A stretch of DNA of 64,000 nt, taken from contig NZ_CABGGS010000023.1 in assembly GCF_902158555.1 (NCBI RefSeq), positions 248,001 through 312,000 on the forward strand. Direction: 5' to 3'. Positions 8,993-17,788 of this stretch are shown here, in pieces. The translations under genes were made by a program, and so were the position numbers. Under the pieces are notes generated by a model, which ran no database searches, had not been told where the DNA came from, and saw nothing but the letters and a program-made list of their open reading frames with translations. Numbering within the stretch: the first letter of the stretch is position 1; every line of letters starts with the position of its first letter. Source of the stretch: Klebsiella spallanzanii. Lineage in GTDB: Bacteria > Pseudomonadota > Gammaproteobacteria > Enterobacterales > Enterobacteriaceae.

Positions 8993-9544
8993 ATGAAGCT
9001 GATGTTTGCATCGGATATCCACGGCTCGCTGCCCGCAACTGAACGCGTTCTTGAACTGTTCGCGCAAAGTGGGGCGCAGTGGCTGGTTATCCTCGGCGAT
9101 GTGCTCAATCACGGGCCGCGTAATGCCCTTCCTGACGGTTATGCCCCTGCCCGGGTTGCGGAGACGCTGAATAGCGTCGCGGAGCGGGTGATTGCCGTAC
9201 GCGGTAATTGTGACAGCGAAGTCGATCAGATGCTGCTTCATTTCCCCATTACCGCCCCCTGGCAGCAGGTATTAAGCGAGCGAACTCGCCTGTTTTTGAC
9301 CCACGGTCATCTGTATAGCCCCGATAATTTGCCACCGCTCGCCGCTGGCGATGTGCTGGCTTATGGTCATACTCATATTCCGGTTGCAGAGAAACGTGGC
9401 GAGATTTTCCTCTTCAACCCCGGCTCGGTCAGCATCCCAAAAGGGGGATTCACCGCCAGCTACGGCCTGCTGAACGAGGGGCAATTGCAGGTTTTAGCAC
9501 TCGATGATCATCAGGTTATTGCAGAGGTCGCAATTTACCCGTAA
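8993..9544 (+). CDS. yfcE: metallophosphoesterase YfcE
   Basis: Manganese-dependent phosphodiesterase of the calcineurin-like family; physiological substrate not established. The ATG at 8993 gives MKLMFASDIHGS and 183 residues, matching E. coli; the GTG at 8978 is rejected. All metal-binding motifs are present: SDIHGS, LGDVLNHGP, RGNCDSE, LTHGHL and YGHTHIP. It lies between yfcF and yfcD on the same strand. Confidence 0.93.
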   Translation: MKLMFASDIHGSLPATERVLELFAQSGAQWLVILGDVLNHGPRNALPDGYAPARVAETLNSVAERVIAVRGNCDSEVDQMLLHFPITAPWQQVLSERTRLFLTHGHLYSPDNLPPLAAGDVLAYGHTHIPVAEKRGEIFLFNPGSVSIPKGGFTASYGLLNEGQLQVLALDDHQVIAEVAIYP

Positions 9545-9602
9545 TTTACCCCTCAACCGTATAGACGCGCCGCGAGAGCGCTTTAAAAAGTAAGGTTTCC
9601 TG

Positions 9603-10157
9603 ATGGCGGAACAGAATCATTTGGCAAGCACAGAATGGGTCGATATTGTTAATGAAAACAACGAGGTGATAGCGCAATCCAGCCGCGAACAAATGCGTGC
9701 GGAATGTCTGCGTCATCGGGCGACCTATATTGTTGTTCATGATGGGATGGGCAAAATCCTGGTGCAGCGTCGTACCGAAACAAAAGATTTCCAGCCGGGC
9801 ATGCTGGACGCCACCGCTGGTGGCGTGGTCCAGGCTGATGAGCAAATGCTGGAGTCTGCTCGCCGTGAGGCGGAAGAGGAGCTCGGTATTGCCGGCGTAC
9901 CTTTTGCCGACCACGGCCAGTTTTACTACGAAGATAAACACTGCCGCGTCTGGGGCGGCCTGTTTAGCTGCGTATCGCACGGGCCGTTTGCTCTGCAAGA
10001 AGAAGAAGTTAGCGAAGTGTGCTGGCTGACGCCGGAAGAGATCACCGCCCGCTGCGATGAGTTCACCCCGGATTCATTAAAAGCGCTGGCGCTGTGGATG
10101 ACTCGCAATGCCAATAATGAGTCAGCAAAAGCCGAAAAACAGGAAGAAGCGGAGTAG
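9603..10157 (+). CDS. yfcD: Nudix hydrolase YfcD
   Basis: Nudix-family hydrolase of the isopentenyl-diphosphate-isomerase-like branch, 184 residues; substrate unknown. The Nudix box is complete at about residues 75-97 ([24 protein letters not shown], fitting GX5EX7REUXEEXGU). The C-terminal tail is rich in Glu, Lys and Ala. It converges on the LacI-family gene with 3 bp between stop codons, marking the edge of an accessory block. Confidence 0.92.
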   Translation: MAEQNHLASTEWVDIVNENNEVIAQSSREQMRAECLRHRATYIVVHDGMGKILVQRRTETKDFQPGMLDATAGGVVQADEQMLESARREAEEELGIAGVPFADHGQFYYEDKHCRVWGGLFSCVSHGPFALQEEEVSEVCWLTPEEITARCDEFTPDSLKALALWMTRNANNESAKAEKQEEAE

Positions 10158-10160
10158 CCT

Positions 10161-11180
10161 CTAGCAGCTATCCCGCATGCATAAACTGGACGCGATGGGT
10201 CTTTTGTCGCTCCAGTTCCCTTCATTAAGGCGATCCAGAAGGGCCCGCCCGGCTTCTATGCCAATCTTATGATGCGGCACGGCCATCGTGGTTAACGGCG
10301 GCTGGCAGACCCGGCTAACGTCGCTGTCACCAAAACCGACAACAGCTAAATCATCAGGTACTTTGATACGCCGACGCTGGCATTCGTACAGCACCCCGCA
10401 CGCCAGTTCATCGGAAACGCAAACCAGCGCATCCAGCTCCGGCCAGGCCAGTAAAAACTCAGGCAGTTGGGAAGCGCCGGTGGAAAAATTGGGTGGCAGG
10501 GCGGCGTTAATCACTCGGTTCGGTGACATATGGTGGCGCAGCATCGCTTTATACCATCCCTGTAAATGCTGCTGGAAAATCCACTGCTCCTGGTTGGCGC
10601 ACAGCAGACCGATATTCTGATAGCCACGATGAATAAGCATCTCCGTTAGCTCGAACATCGCCGCTACGTTATCAATGCCGATATTCATGTCGATAGGGTC
10701 GGCGCGCATTGCCCCCATCTCCACTACCGGGATCGACGCGTTTTTCAGCCAGTGGCGTACGGTATCGCTATGCTCAACGCTAAGCAGGATGGCGGCGGCG
10801 ATATTGGAAGCCAACAGGGTTTCCAGCAGTTTCTCTTCCTGCTCCAACCGGTGCTGTGACTCCGCCAGCATGATTTGATAACCCGCGGGCTGTAATATCT
10901 GCTGTAGCCCGGCAAACATCTCCGAGCAGCCCGCCTCAGCAAGATTCGGTACGACCATAGCAATGGTTCTTGAGGAGGCGGATGCCAGCGCGCTGGCGGC
11001 GAGATTAGGCATGTACCCTAGTTCTTGTACCGCCGCTTCGATTTTTTCACGTAGCTTATCGGAAACCTGTTCCGGCGTCCGAAGGGCGCGGGACACGGTC
11101 ATCGTACCCACACCAGCCAGTTGAGCAACATCAGCGATCGTGACCTTACCGGTACTGCGCCGTTTTCGGGTTAGAGACAT
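10161..11180 (-). CDS. LacI/GntR-family transcriptional regulator of the PTS-transketolase operon
   Basis: 339-residue LacI-type regulator. The start at 11180 (MSLTRKRRSTGKVTI) is preferred over 11216, which adds 12 uncharged residues before the basic N-terminus. HTH at about 15-65 with VTIADVAQLAGVGTMTVSRALRTPEQVS and hinge PNLAASALAS. The periplasmic-binding-protein-like effector domain follows, most like GntR (gluconate repressor). It is divergent from the PTS operon, and the 236-bp gap holds two copies of a LacI-type palindrome, so it is almost certainly the local regulator. Its effector is unknown. Similar gene order exists in Salmonella (STM2345 next to yfcD). Confidence 0.88.
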   Translation of the reverse strand: MSLTRKRRSTGKVTIADVAQLAGVGTMTVSRALRTPEQVSDKLREKIEAAVQELGYMPNLAASALASASSRTIAMVVPNLAEAGCSEMFAGLQQILQPAGYQIMLAESQHRLEQEEKLLETLLASNIAAAILLSVEHSDTVRHWLKNASIPVVEMGAMRADPIDMNIGIDNVAAMFELTEMLIHRGYQNIGLLCANQEQWIFQQHLQGWYKAMLRHHMSPNRVINAALPPNFSTGASQLPEFLLAWPELDALVCVSDELACGVLYECQRRRIKVPDDLAVVGFGDSDVSRVCQPPLTTMAVPHHKIGIEAGRALLDRLNEGNWSDKRPIASSLCMRDSC

Positions 11181-11291
11181 ACATATTCCTGCTAAACAGA
11201 CGTTTTTTATTATCATCCATTACTTCACGTGTCAGGGAGTATACGCCTTAAACGGGCTTTTTTGCTGCGTTTTCATGTGATGATGGCGAAT

Positions 11292-11305
11292 TGATAGCGC
11301 TATCA
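11292..11305. promoter_or_regulatory. LacI-type operator O1
   Basis: Seen: TGATAGCGCTATCA, a perfect 14-bp palindrome with the central CpG typical of LacI-family operators. Lies between the divergent regulator and PTS operon. Confidence 0.62.
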
Positions 11306-11326
11306 CAAATCTGAATGTTATCTATT

Positions 11327-11338
11327 GGTAGCGCTATC
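11327..11338. promoter_or_regulatory. LacI-type operator O2
   Basis: Seen: GGTAGCGCTATC, sharing the TAGCGCTATC core with O1; centres are 34 bp apart, a little over three helical turns. Two same-face sites suggest cooperative repression. Confidence 0.58.
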
Positions 11339-11340
11339 TT

Positions 11341-11356
11341 TGTGATCGTTCTCGCA
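11341..11356 (+). promoter_or_regulatory. CRP-like site of the PTS operon
   Basis: Seen: TGTGA-TCGTTC-TCGCA, 9 of 10 conserved bases of TGTGA-N6-TCACA. A -10-like CATAAA lies at 11376-11381, placing the site near -40 (class II activation). Catabolite control fits a sugar operon but is inferred. Confidence 0.45.
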
Positions 11357-11416
11357 GATAACTATTGCCCGCTTGCATAAAGTTTGCCCATCTTTTGCTA
11401 AAAGACGAGGGACAAA

Positions 11417-11860
11417 ATGCTCCAGACATGGATCTCTGATGCCACCATCACGCAGCTAGAGAGCGTAGAAACCTGGCAACGGGCGCTGGATATCTGCGCC
11501 AAACCGCTGCTTGAGGCTGGGGTGATAGAACCTGAATACGTAGCGGCCATCGTTGAACAGCACCACAAGCTGGGGCCGTATTATGTGCTGGCTCCGGGTC
11601 TGGCAATGCCGCATGCGCGGCCGGAAGAGGGGGCCAAAGGTTTAGGACTATCGCTGCTGAAACTGGAACAGGGCGTATCGTTTGGCTCAGAAGAGTTCGA
11701 CCCGGTTGATATTATTATTATGCTTGCGGCGCCGGATAAGCATAGTCATATCGAAATGATTTCTGCGCTGGCGGAATTATTTGCCAGCGATGACGATCTG
11801 GATAAATTACATCAAGCCACAAGCCTGGAGGAGATTAAAAAAATCATCGCACGTTTCTGA
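11417..11860 (+). CDS. PTS EIIA component, ascorbate (SgaA/UlaC) type
   Basis: 147-residue cytoplasmic PTS EIIA of the mannitol/fructose superfamily, UlaC-like. The phosphorylated histidine is His66 in LAMPHARPEEG. It accepts phosphate from HPr and passes it to the EIIB encoded next. First gene of a five-gene operon (IIA, IIB, IIC, transketolase N and C). GAGGGACAAA supplies the ribosome binding site. Substrate not known: the ascorbate catabolic genes that normally accompany UlaABC are absent. Confidence 0.9.
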   Translation: MLQTWISDATITQLESVETWQRALDICAKPLLEAGVIEPEYVAAIVEQHHKLGPYYVLAPGLAMPHARPEEGAKGLGLSLLKLEQGVSFGSEEFDPVDIIIMLAAPDKHSHIEMISALAELFASDDDLDKLHQATSLEEIKKIIARF

Positions 11861-11939
11861 TTCAATTTTATTATCCGACTAATAACACATTACGCGCCAG
11901 CGTGATGCGGACGTACTCTACCCAAAAAAGGTGATAACA

Positions 11940-12212
11940 ATGAAAATTATGGCAATTTGCGGCTCTGGCCTGGGCAGTAGTTTTATGGTTGAGATGAATA
12001 TTAAAAAAGTGCTCAAAAAGCTCGAAATAGAGGCTGAGGTGGAGCACTCCGATCTGTCCTCGGCTACGCCGGGCGCGGCGGATTTATTCGTGATGGCAAA
12101 AGACATTGCGGCCAGCGCCAGCGTACCAGAGAGCCAGCTGGTGGTGATTACTAATATTATCGATATTAATGAACTCGAAGCGCAGCTGCGCGCGTGGTTT
12201 GCCAAACAATAA
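11940..12212 (+). CDS. PTS EIIB component, ascorbate (SgaB/UlaB) type
   Basis: 90-residue EIIB with the phosphocysteine loop at the very N-terminus, MKIMAICGSGLGSS (Cys7). The ATG at 11940 is chosen over the in-frame GTG at 11931, which would add three residues ahead of the first strand. It transfers phosphate from EIIA His66 to sugar bound by EIIC. 79 bp after the IIA gene and 20 bp before the IIC gene. Confidence 0.9.
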   Translation: MKIMAICGSGLGSSFMVEMNIKKVLKKLEIEAEVEHSDLSSATPGAADLFVMAKDIAASASVPESQLVVITNIIDINELEAQLRAWFAKQ

Positions 12213-12232
12213 CTCTTTATAGCGAGGCGGAT

Positions 12233-13624
12233 ATGTTTATCCTTGAAACGCTGAATTTTGTTGTTGATATTCTAAAAGTACCCTCGGTGTTGGTCGGTTT
12301 AATTGCGTTAATTGGTCTGGTAGCGCAAAAGAAATCTTTCTCCGATGTCGTCAAGGGAACCATTAAAACCATTCTTGGCTTTATTGTTCTCGGCGGAGGT
12401 GCGACGGTATTAGTTGGGTCGCTGAACCCGTTGGGGGGCATGTTTGAACATGCATTTAATATTCAGGGGATTATTCCCAATAACGAGGCGATTGTTTCTA
12501 TTGCGCTGGAAAAATATGGTGCATCAACAGCCCTTATTATGGCATTTGGTATGGTAGCGAATATTCTGGTTGCCCGCTTTACGCGCCTGAAATATATCTT
12601 CCTCACCGGGCATCACACCTTCTATATGGCCTGCATGATCGGCGTGATTCTCACCGTAGCGGGTTTCGAAGGCGTTGGGTTGGTCTTTACCGGCTCGCTG
12701 ATCCTCGGCCTGGTGATGGCCTTCTTCCCGGCGTTGGCGCAGCGCTATATGAAGCGTATTACTGGCACTGATGACATCGCTTTCGGCCATTTTGGCACGC
12801 TGGGCTATGTACTTTCGGGCTGGATTGGTAGCGTCTGCGGTAAAGGCTCGCGTTCGACCGAAGAGATGAACCTGCCGAAGAACCTGAGCTTCCTCCGCGA
12901 TAGCTCGATCTCCATTTCGCTGACCATGATGATTATCTATCTGATTATGGCGGTAAGCGCAGGGCGTGAATATGTAGAAAGCACCTTCAGCGGCGGGCAG
13001 AACTATCTGGTATACGCCATCATTATGGCGATTACCTTCGCGGCTGGGGTGTTCATCATCCTGCAAGGCGTACGCCTGATCTTGGCGGAAATCGTCCCGG
13101 CGTTTACCGGTTTTTCGGAAAAGCTGGTGCCAAACGCCCGTCCGGCACTGGACTGCCCGGTGGTTTATCCCTATGCCCCTAATGCCGTGTTGATCGGCTT
13201 TCTGTTTAGTTTCCTCGGTGGCCTGGTCGGGCTGTTCCTCTGTGGCCAGTTTAAGTGGGTGCTGATTCTGCCGGGCGTAGTGCCGCATTTCTTTACTGGC
13301 GCGACTGCTGGCGTGTTCGGCAATGCAACCGGCGGGCGGCGCGGAGCGATGATTGGTGCGTTCGCTAACGGCCTGCTGATTACCTTCCTGCCGGTGCTGT
13401 TGCTGCCAGTGCTGGGGGCGATTGGTTTTGCCAACACCACCTTCTCGGATGCTGATTTCGGCGCCGTTGGTATCGTGCTGGGCAACCTGGCGCGCTATCT
13501 GTCACCGTTTGCTATCACCGGTCTTGTTGTGGCGTTGTTCGCGCTGCTGGTGGTGTACAACGTGTTTGCGAAAAAGAAATCTGCGGGCGGCGGCGCGCAG
13601 GAGAACAGCGGAGCTAAATCATGA
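12233..13624 (+). CDS. PTS EIIC component, ascorbate (SgaT/UlaA) type
   Basis: 463-residue integral membrane sugar permease of the UlaA superfamily, nearly the length of E. coli UlaA (465). The ATG at 12233 after GAGGCGG gives MFILETLNFVVDILKVPSVLVG, the family start. Ten or so hydrophobic segments are visible. Conserved family stretches include HHTFYM and GSRSTEEMNLPKNLSFLRDS. The last codon overlaps the transketolase start (ATGA). Confidence 0.9.
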   Translation: MFILETLNFVVDILKVPSVLVGLIALIGLVAQKKSFSDVVKGTIKTILGFIVLGGGATVLVGSLNPLGGMFEHAFNIQGIIPNNEAIVSIALEKYGASTALIMAFGMVANILVARFTRLKYIFLTGHHTFYMACMIGVILTVAGFEGVGLVFTGSLILGLVMAFFPALAQRYMKRITGTDDIAFGHFGTLGYVLSGWIGSVCGKGSRSTEEMNLPKNLSFLRDSSISISLTMMIIYLIMAVSAGREYVESTFSGGQNYLVYAIIMAITFAAGVFIILQGVRLILAEIVPAFTGFSEKLVPNARPALDCPVVYPYAPNAVLIGFLFSFLGGLVGLFLCGQFKWVLILPGVVPHFFTGATAGVFGNATGGRRGAMIGAFANGLLITFLPVLLLPVLGAIGFANTTFSDADFGAVGIVLGNLARYLSPFAITGLVVALFALLVVYNVFAKKKSAGGGAQENSGAKS

Positions 13625-14451
13625 ATGTGCAAGAAGTGACCAAACTGGCGCGTGATATTCGCGTGGCAACCCTTAAATCGCTGACGGATCTTGGTTTTGG
13701 CCATTACGGCGGCAGCATGTCGGTGGTGGAAACGCTGGCAGTGTTGTACGGCGCGGTGATGAAAATCGACCCCGCTGACCCTGACTGGCCCGAGCGCGAC
13801 TACTTTGTGTTATCGAAAGGTCATGCTGGCCCGGCGCTCTACAGTACATTAGCGATTAAGGGGTACTTCCCCATGGAAGAACTCAGCACGCTCAACCAGA
13901 ACGGTACGCGGCTGCCAAGTCATCCCGATCGATTAAAAACGCGCGGTGTGGATGCCACGACGGGGTCACTGGGGCAGGGAATCTCAATCGCCGGGGGGAT
14001 GGCGCTGTCGCATAAGCTCGCGGGGCGGGCGAATCGCGTATTTTGCATTGTTGGCGACGGTGAGCTGAACGAGGGCCAGTGCTGGGAAGCATTCCAGTTT
14101 ATTGCCCACCACCGTCTGAATAACCTGACGGTGTTTGTTGACTGGAACAAGCTCCAGCTTGACGGCAAGCTGGACGAAATTATCCGCGCTTTTAATCTGG
14201 AAGATAAATTCCGCGCCTTTGGTTTTGATGTCGTTACCGTCAAAGGTGATGATATCCCCGGGCTGCTGGCGGCGGTACAGCCTGTTCTGCCCGCCGATGC
14301 GCGTCCACGCGTGGTGATCCTTGATAGCGTTAAGGGGCAGGGGGTTCCGTATCTCGAAAAGCTCAGTAATAACCATCACCTGCGTCTGACGGATGAGATG
14401 AAAGAGGCGCTGAACGAGACGATTCGCCAACTGGAGGCCGAACATGATTAA
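13621..14451 (+). CDS. transketolase, N-terminal (thiamine-diphosphate) subunit
   Basis: 276 residues covering only the first half of a transketolase. It carries the ThDP/Mg motif GDGELNEGQCWEAFQFIAHH...VDWNKLQ (about residues 145-180) and substrate-site histidines in FGHYGGSMS, SKGHAGPALY and LPSHPDR. The C-terminal half is the next gene, so the enzyme is a two-subunit type. It overlaps the IIC stop by 4 bp and the next gene by 8 bp. Likely cleaves the ketose phosphate made by the PTS, transferring a two-carbon unit to an aldose phosphate. Split transketolases of this kind include AptAB, which acts on apulose 4-phosphate; the substrate here is not known. Confidence 0.88.
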   Translation: MNVQEVTKLARDIRVATLKSLTDLGFGHYGGSMSVVETLAVLYGAVMKIDPADPDWPERDYFVLSKGHAGPALYSTLAIKGYFPMEELSTLNQNGTRLPSHPDRLKTRGVDATTGSLGQGISIAGGMALSHKLAGRANRVFCIVGDGELNEGQCWEAFQFIAHHRLNNLTVFVDWNKLQLDGKLDEIIRAFNLEDKFRAFGFDVVTVKGDDIPGLLAAVQPVLPADARPRVVILDSVKGQGVPYLEKLSNNHHLRLTDEMKEALNETIRQLEAEHD

Positions 14452-15397
14452 GGTTGCACCCGCAGGACAAAAAGACGCCATGGAGATGCGCAAAGTCTAT
14501 GCCGGATTCGTCACGCAGCAGATTGAATCCGGTAGCCCGATTATCGCGCTGGAAGCGGATCTGATGAGCTCCATGGCGATGGACGGCGTAGCGCGGGAAT
14601 ACCCTCAACACGTTATCAACTGCGGCATTATGGAAGCCAACGTGATTGGCACTGCCGCCGGACTATCGTTAACCGGGCGCAAGCCGTTCGTGCACACCTT
14701 TACCGCTTTTGCCAGCCGCCGCTGCTTTGACCAGCTGTTTATGTCGCTGGATTATCAGCGCAATAATGTCAAAGTCATTGCTTCGGATGCGGGCGTGACC
14801 GCCTGCCATAACGGCGGTACCCATATGTCGTTTGAGGATATGGGGATTGTCCGCGGTCTGGCGCACTCGGTGGTGCTGGAAGTGACCGATGCGGTGATGT
14901 TTGATGATGTACTGCGCCAGCTTATAGACCTTGAGGGGTTCTATTGGGTACGCACGATTCGCAAGCAGGCACCAAGTGTGTATGCGCCGGGTTCAACGTT
15001 TACCATCGGCAAAGGTAACGTCCTGCGCGAGGGTGATGACATTACGCTGATTGCTAACGGTATTATGGTGGCGGAAGCGCTGGAGGCGGCGCGTCAGCTT
15101 GAACAAGAAGGCGTCAGCGCGGCGGTCATTGATATGTTTACCCTGAAACCTATCGACCGTATGCTGGTAAAAAACTATGCTGAAAAAACCGGGCGCATTG
15201 TGACCTGCGAAAACCACAGTATCCACAACGGGTTGGGCTCTGCGGTGGCGGAAGTGCTGGTGGAGACCTGCCCGGTGCCGATGCGCCGCGTGGGGGTGAA
15301 AGAGCGCTACGGTCAGGTTGGGACGCAGGATTTTTTGCAGAAGGAGTATGGCCTGACGGCGCACGATATTGTCTCAGCGGCGCGGGAGCTGCTGTAA
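14444..15397 (+). CDS. transketolase, C-terminal subunit
   Basis: 317 residues comprising the pyrimidine-binding and C-terminal transketolase domains. The catalytic glutamate that activates ThDP lies in GIMEANVIGTAAGLSL (about residues 64-79). FTAFASRRCFDQ and SDAGVTACHNGGTH line the active site. The C-terminal domain has LIANGIMVAEALEAARQLEQEG and ENHSIHNGLGSAVAE. It overlaps its partner by 8 bp, favouring equimolar synthesis. Last gene of the PTS operon; a strong terminator lies 7 bp downstream. Confidence 0.88.
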   Translation: MIKVAPAGQKDAMEMRKVYAGFVTQQIESGSPIIALEADLMSSMAMDGVAREYPQHVINCGIMEANVIGTAAGLSLTGRKPFVHTFTAFASRRCFDQLFMSLDYQRNNVKVIASDAGVTACHNGGTHMSFEDMGIVRGLAHSVVLEVTDAVMFDDVLRQLIDLEGFYWVRTIRKQAPSVYAPGSTFTIGKGNVLREGDDITLIANGIMVAEALEAARQLEQEGVSAAVIDMFTLKPIDRMLVKNYAEKTGRIVTCENHSIHNGLGSAVAEVLVETCPVPMRRVGVKERYGQVGTQDFLQKEYGLTAHDIVSAARELL

Positions 15398-15404
15398 ATA
15401 AAAA

Positions 15405-15428
15405 GGCGACCAAACGGTCGCCTTTTTT
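15405..15428. terminator. bidirectional terminator between PTS-transketolase operon and pta
   Basis: Seen: 7-bp GC-rich stem GGCGACC / GGTCGCC, loop AAAC, followed by TTTTTT and preceded by AATAAAAA. It serves the operon on the plus strand and pta on the minus strand. Confidence 0.85.
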
Positions 15429-15443
15429 CATGCCGGAAACAAA

Positions 15444-17588
15444 TTATGCTTGCTGCTGAGACGACTGAATCGCGGTCAGAGCGATGGTGTAGACGATATC
15501 GTCTACCAGCGCGCCACGGGACAGGTCGTTCACCGGCTTACGCATACCCTGCAGCATCGGCCCGATGGAGATCAGGTCGGCAGAACGCTGTACGGCTTTG
15601 TAGGTGGTGTTACCGGTGTTCAGATCCGGGAAGATGAACACGGTAGCACGACCGGCAACCGGAGAGTTCGGCGCTTTGGATTTCGCAACGTCAGCCATGA
15701 CCGCGGCGTCGTACTGCAGCGGGCCATCGATCATCAGGTCAGGACGTTTTTCCTGCGCCAGACGAGTCGCTTCGCGTACTTTCTCTACATCGCTGCCTGC
15801 GCCGGAGGTGCCGGTGGAGTAGGAGAGCATCGCTACGCGCGGCTCAATGCCGAAGGCAATCGCGGAGTCTGCAGACTGGATAGCGATTTCAGCCAGCTGT
15901 TCAGCGGTCGGATCCGGGTTGATCGCGCAGTCACCGTAAACATAAACCTGTTCCGGCAGCAGCATGAAGAAGACGGAGGAGACCAGGGAGCTACCCGGCG
16001 CAGTTTTGATCAGCTGCAGCGGCGGACGGATGGTGTTGGCGGTGGTATGAACTGCGCCGGAAACCAGACCGTCGACTTCGTCTTGTTCCAGCATCAGCGT
16101 GCCGAGAACCACGTTGTCTTCCAGTTGCTCACGCGCAACGGCTTCGGTCATGCCCTTGCTCTTACGCAGCTCAACCAGGCGAGCAACGTAGCTTTCGCGA
16201 ACCACTTCCGGGTCAACGATTTCGATACCAGCACCCAGCTCTACGCCCTGAGAGGCGGCAACGCGGGTGATTTCATCCGGGTTACCCAGCAGTACGCAGG
16301 TCGCGATACCGCGTTCGGCGCAGATAGCCGCTGCTTTAACGGTACGCGGTTCGTTACCTTCCGGCAGAACAACGCGCTTGCCTGCTTTACGCGCCAGCTC
16401 GGTGAGCTGATAGCGGAAGGCTGGCGGAGAGAGACGGCGGCTGCGCTCGGAAGTTGCGGTCAGGGATTCAATCCAGTCGGCGTTGATATAGTTAGCAACG
16501 TATTCCTGAACTTTCTCGATGCGCTCGTGATCGTCAACCGGAACTTCCAGGTTGAAGCTCTGCAGGCTCAGAGAGGTCTGCCAGGTGTTGGTGTTAACCA
16601 TGAATACCGGCAGGCCGGTCGCAAACGCGCGTTCGCACAGTTTGCTTACGCGCGGGTCCATTTCGTAGGCCCCGGTCAGCAAAATAGCACCGATTTCTAC
16701 GCCGTTCATCGCTGCCAGGCAGGCGGCGACCAGCACGTCGGGACGGTCTGCGGAAGTGACCAGCAGAGAACCTGCACGGAAGTGTTCCAGCATGTGCGGG
16801 ATGCTACGGGCACAGAAGGTGACTGACTTCACGCGACGAGTTTTGATGTCGCCTTCGTTGATGATGGTGGCGTTCAGGTGATGCGCCATATCAATCGCAC
16901 GAGTAGCAATCAGATCGAAGCTCCACGGTACCGCGCCCAGAACCGGTAATGAACTGCCGTTCTGCAGCTGAGCCGGGTCGATCTTCACGACTTTCGCTTT
17001 GGAAGAGTCATCGAAGATTTCGGACAGATCAGGGCGAGTACGACCCTGTTCATCAACCGGAGCGTTCAGCTTGTTGACGATAACACCGGTGATGTTGGTG
17101 TTTTTCGCGCCGCCGAAGCTGCTGCGAGTCAGCTCAAAACGCTCTTTCAGCTGTTCCGGGGTATCTGTGCCCTGGGACATCACAAAGACGATTTCCGCGT
17201 TCAGCGTTTTCGCGATTTCATAGTTCAGGGATTGGGCAAACTGGTGTTTGCGGGTCGGAACCAGACCTTCAACCAGCACGACTTCAGCATCCTGAGCGTT
17301 GGCGTGGTAGTTGGCGATGATCTCTTCCATCAGCACGTCTTTCTGGTTGCTGGAGAGCAGCGACTCGACGTGGCTCATTTTCAACGGTTCTGCGGCCGGA
17401 AGGTCGGAGTTCGCACGAATGATGGTGGTCGTCTGGTCTGGCGCATCGCCACCAGCACGCGGCTGGGCGATAGGTTTAAAAACGCTCAGACGAACGCCTT
17501 TACGTTCCATAGCACGGATAACGCCGAGGCTGACGCTGGTCAGGCCTACGCTGGTTCCGGTAGGGATCAACATGATTGTACGGGACAC
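15444..17588 (-). CDS. pta: phosphate acetyltransferase Pta
   Basis: Interconverts acetyl-CoA plus phosphate and acetyl phosphate plus CoA, the first step from acetyl-CoA to acetate. The GTG at 17588, 7 nt after AGAGGAT, gives (V)[21 protein letters not shown] and 714 residues as in E. coli; the upstream extension to 17663 reads into an ERIC element and is rejected. N-terminal P-loop/BioD-like domain, central DRTGG domain (about 220-335), C-terminal PTA_PTB catalytic domain with [21 protein letters not shown] near residue 395. It lies 200 bp downstream of ackA on the same strand. Confidence 0.97.
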   Translation of the reverse strand: MSRTIMLIPTGTSVGLTSVSLGVIRAMERKGVRLSVFKPIAQPRAGGDAPDQTTTIIRANSDLPAAEPLKMSHVESLLSSNQKDVLMEEIIANYHANAQDAEVVLVEGLVPTRKHQFAQSLNYEIAKTLNAEIVFVMSQGTDTPEQLKERFELTRSSFGGAKNTNITGVIVNKLNAPVDEQGRTRPDLSEIFDDSSKAKVVKIDPAQLQNGSSLPVLGAVPWSFDLIATRAIDMAHHLNATIINEGDIKTRRVKSVTFCARSIPHMLEHFRAGSLLVTSADRPDVLVAACLAAMNGVEIGAILLTGAYEMDPRVSKLCERAFATGLPVFMVNTNTWQTSLSLQSFNLEVPVDDHERIEKVQEYVANYINADWIESLTATSERSRRLSPPAFRYQLTELARKAGKRVVLPEGNEPRTVKAAAICAERGIATCVLLGNPDEITRVAASQGVELGAGIEIVDPEVVRESYVARLVELRKSKGMTEAVAREQLEDNVVLGTLMLEQDEVDGLVSGAVHTTANTIRPPLQLIKTAPGSSLVSSVFFMLLPEQVYVYGDCAINPDPTAEQLAEIAIQSADSAIAFGIEPRVAMLSYSTGTSGAGSDVEKVREATRLAQEKRPDLMIDGPLQYDAAVMADVAKSKAPNSPVAGRATVFIFPDLNTGNTTYKAVQRSADLISIGPMLQGMRKPVNDLSRGALVDDIVYTIALTAIQSSQQQA

Positions 17589-17648
17589 GATATATCCTCT
17601 TTCGTTACCGCCAGTATCGGGCGGGATACAAAACTGCACCACCAGCTT

Positions 17649-17769
17649 CCCGTCATACTTCAAGTTGCATGTGCGTTGGCTTTACTTACTCACCCCAGTC
17701 ACGTACTCCTCGTACGCTCCTGGGGATTCGCTGCGTCGCCGCCTTCCTGCAACTCGAATTATTTAGGGT
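17649..17769. repeat. ERIC (IRU) element between ackA and pta
   Basis: Seen: the ERIC core CACCCCAGTCACGTACTC...GAGCGTACG...CCAGGAGCG-type inverted repeat, including CTCCTGGGGATTCG, which is the ERIC1R primer region. Termini are CCCGTCATACTTCAAGTTGCA and TGCAACTCGAATTATTTAGGG. About 121 bp, close to the usual 127. It lies inside the ackA-pta transcript. Confidence 0.88.
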
Positions 17770-17788
17770 TATCGCTGGCGGTGTGGAA

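Noticed and set aside
15450-16826. 458-codon open frame antisense to pta
   Set aside because: A shadow of the high-GC, strongly biased pta coding frame. No ribosome binding site, no recognisable domain; the pta product is full length and conserved.
17589-17663. N-terminal extension of pta to 17663
   Set aside because: The added residues are encoded largely by the ERIC element, and GTG at 17588 has the ribosome binding site and matches the family start.
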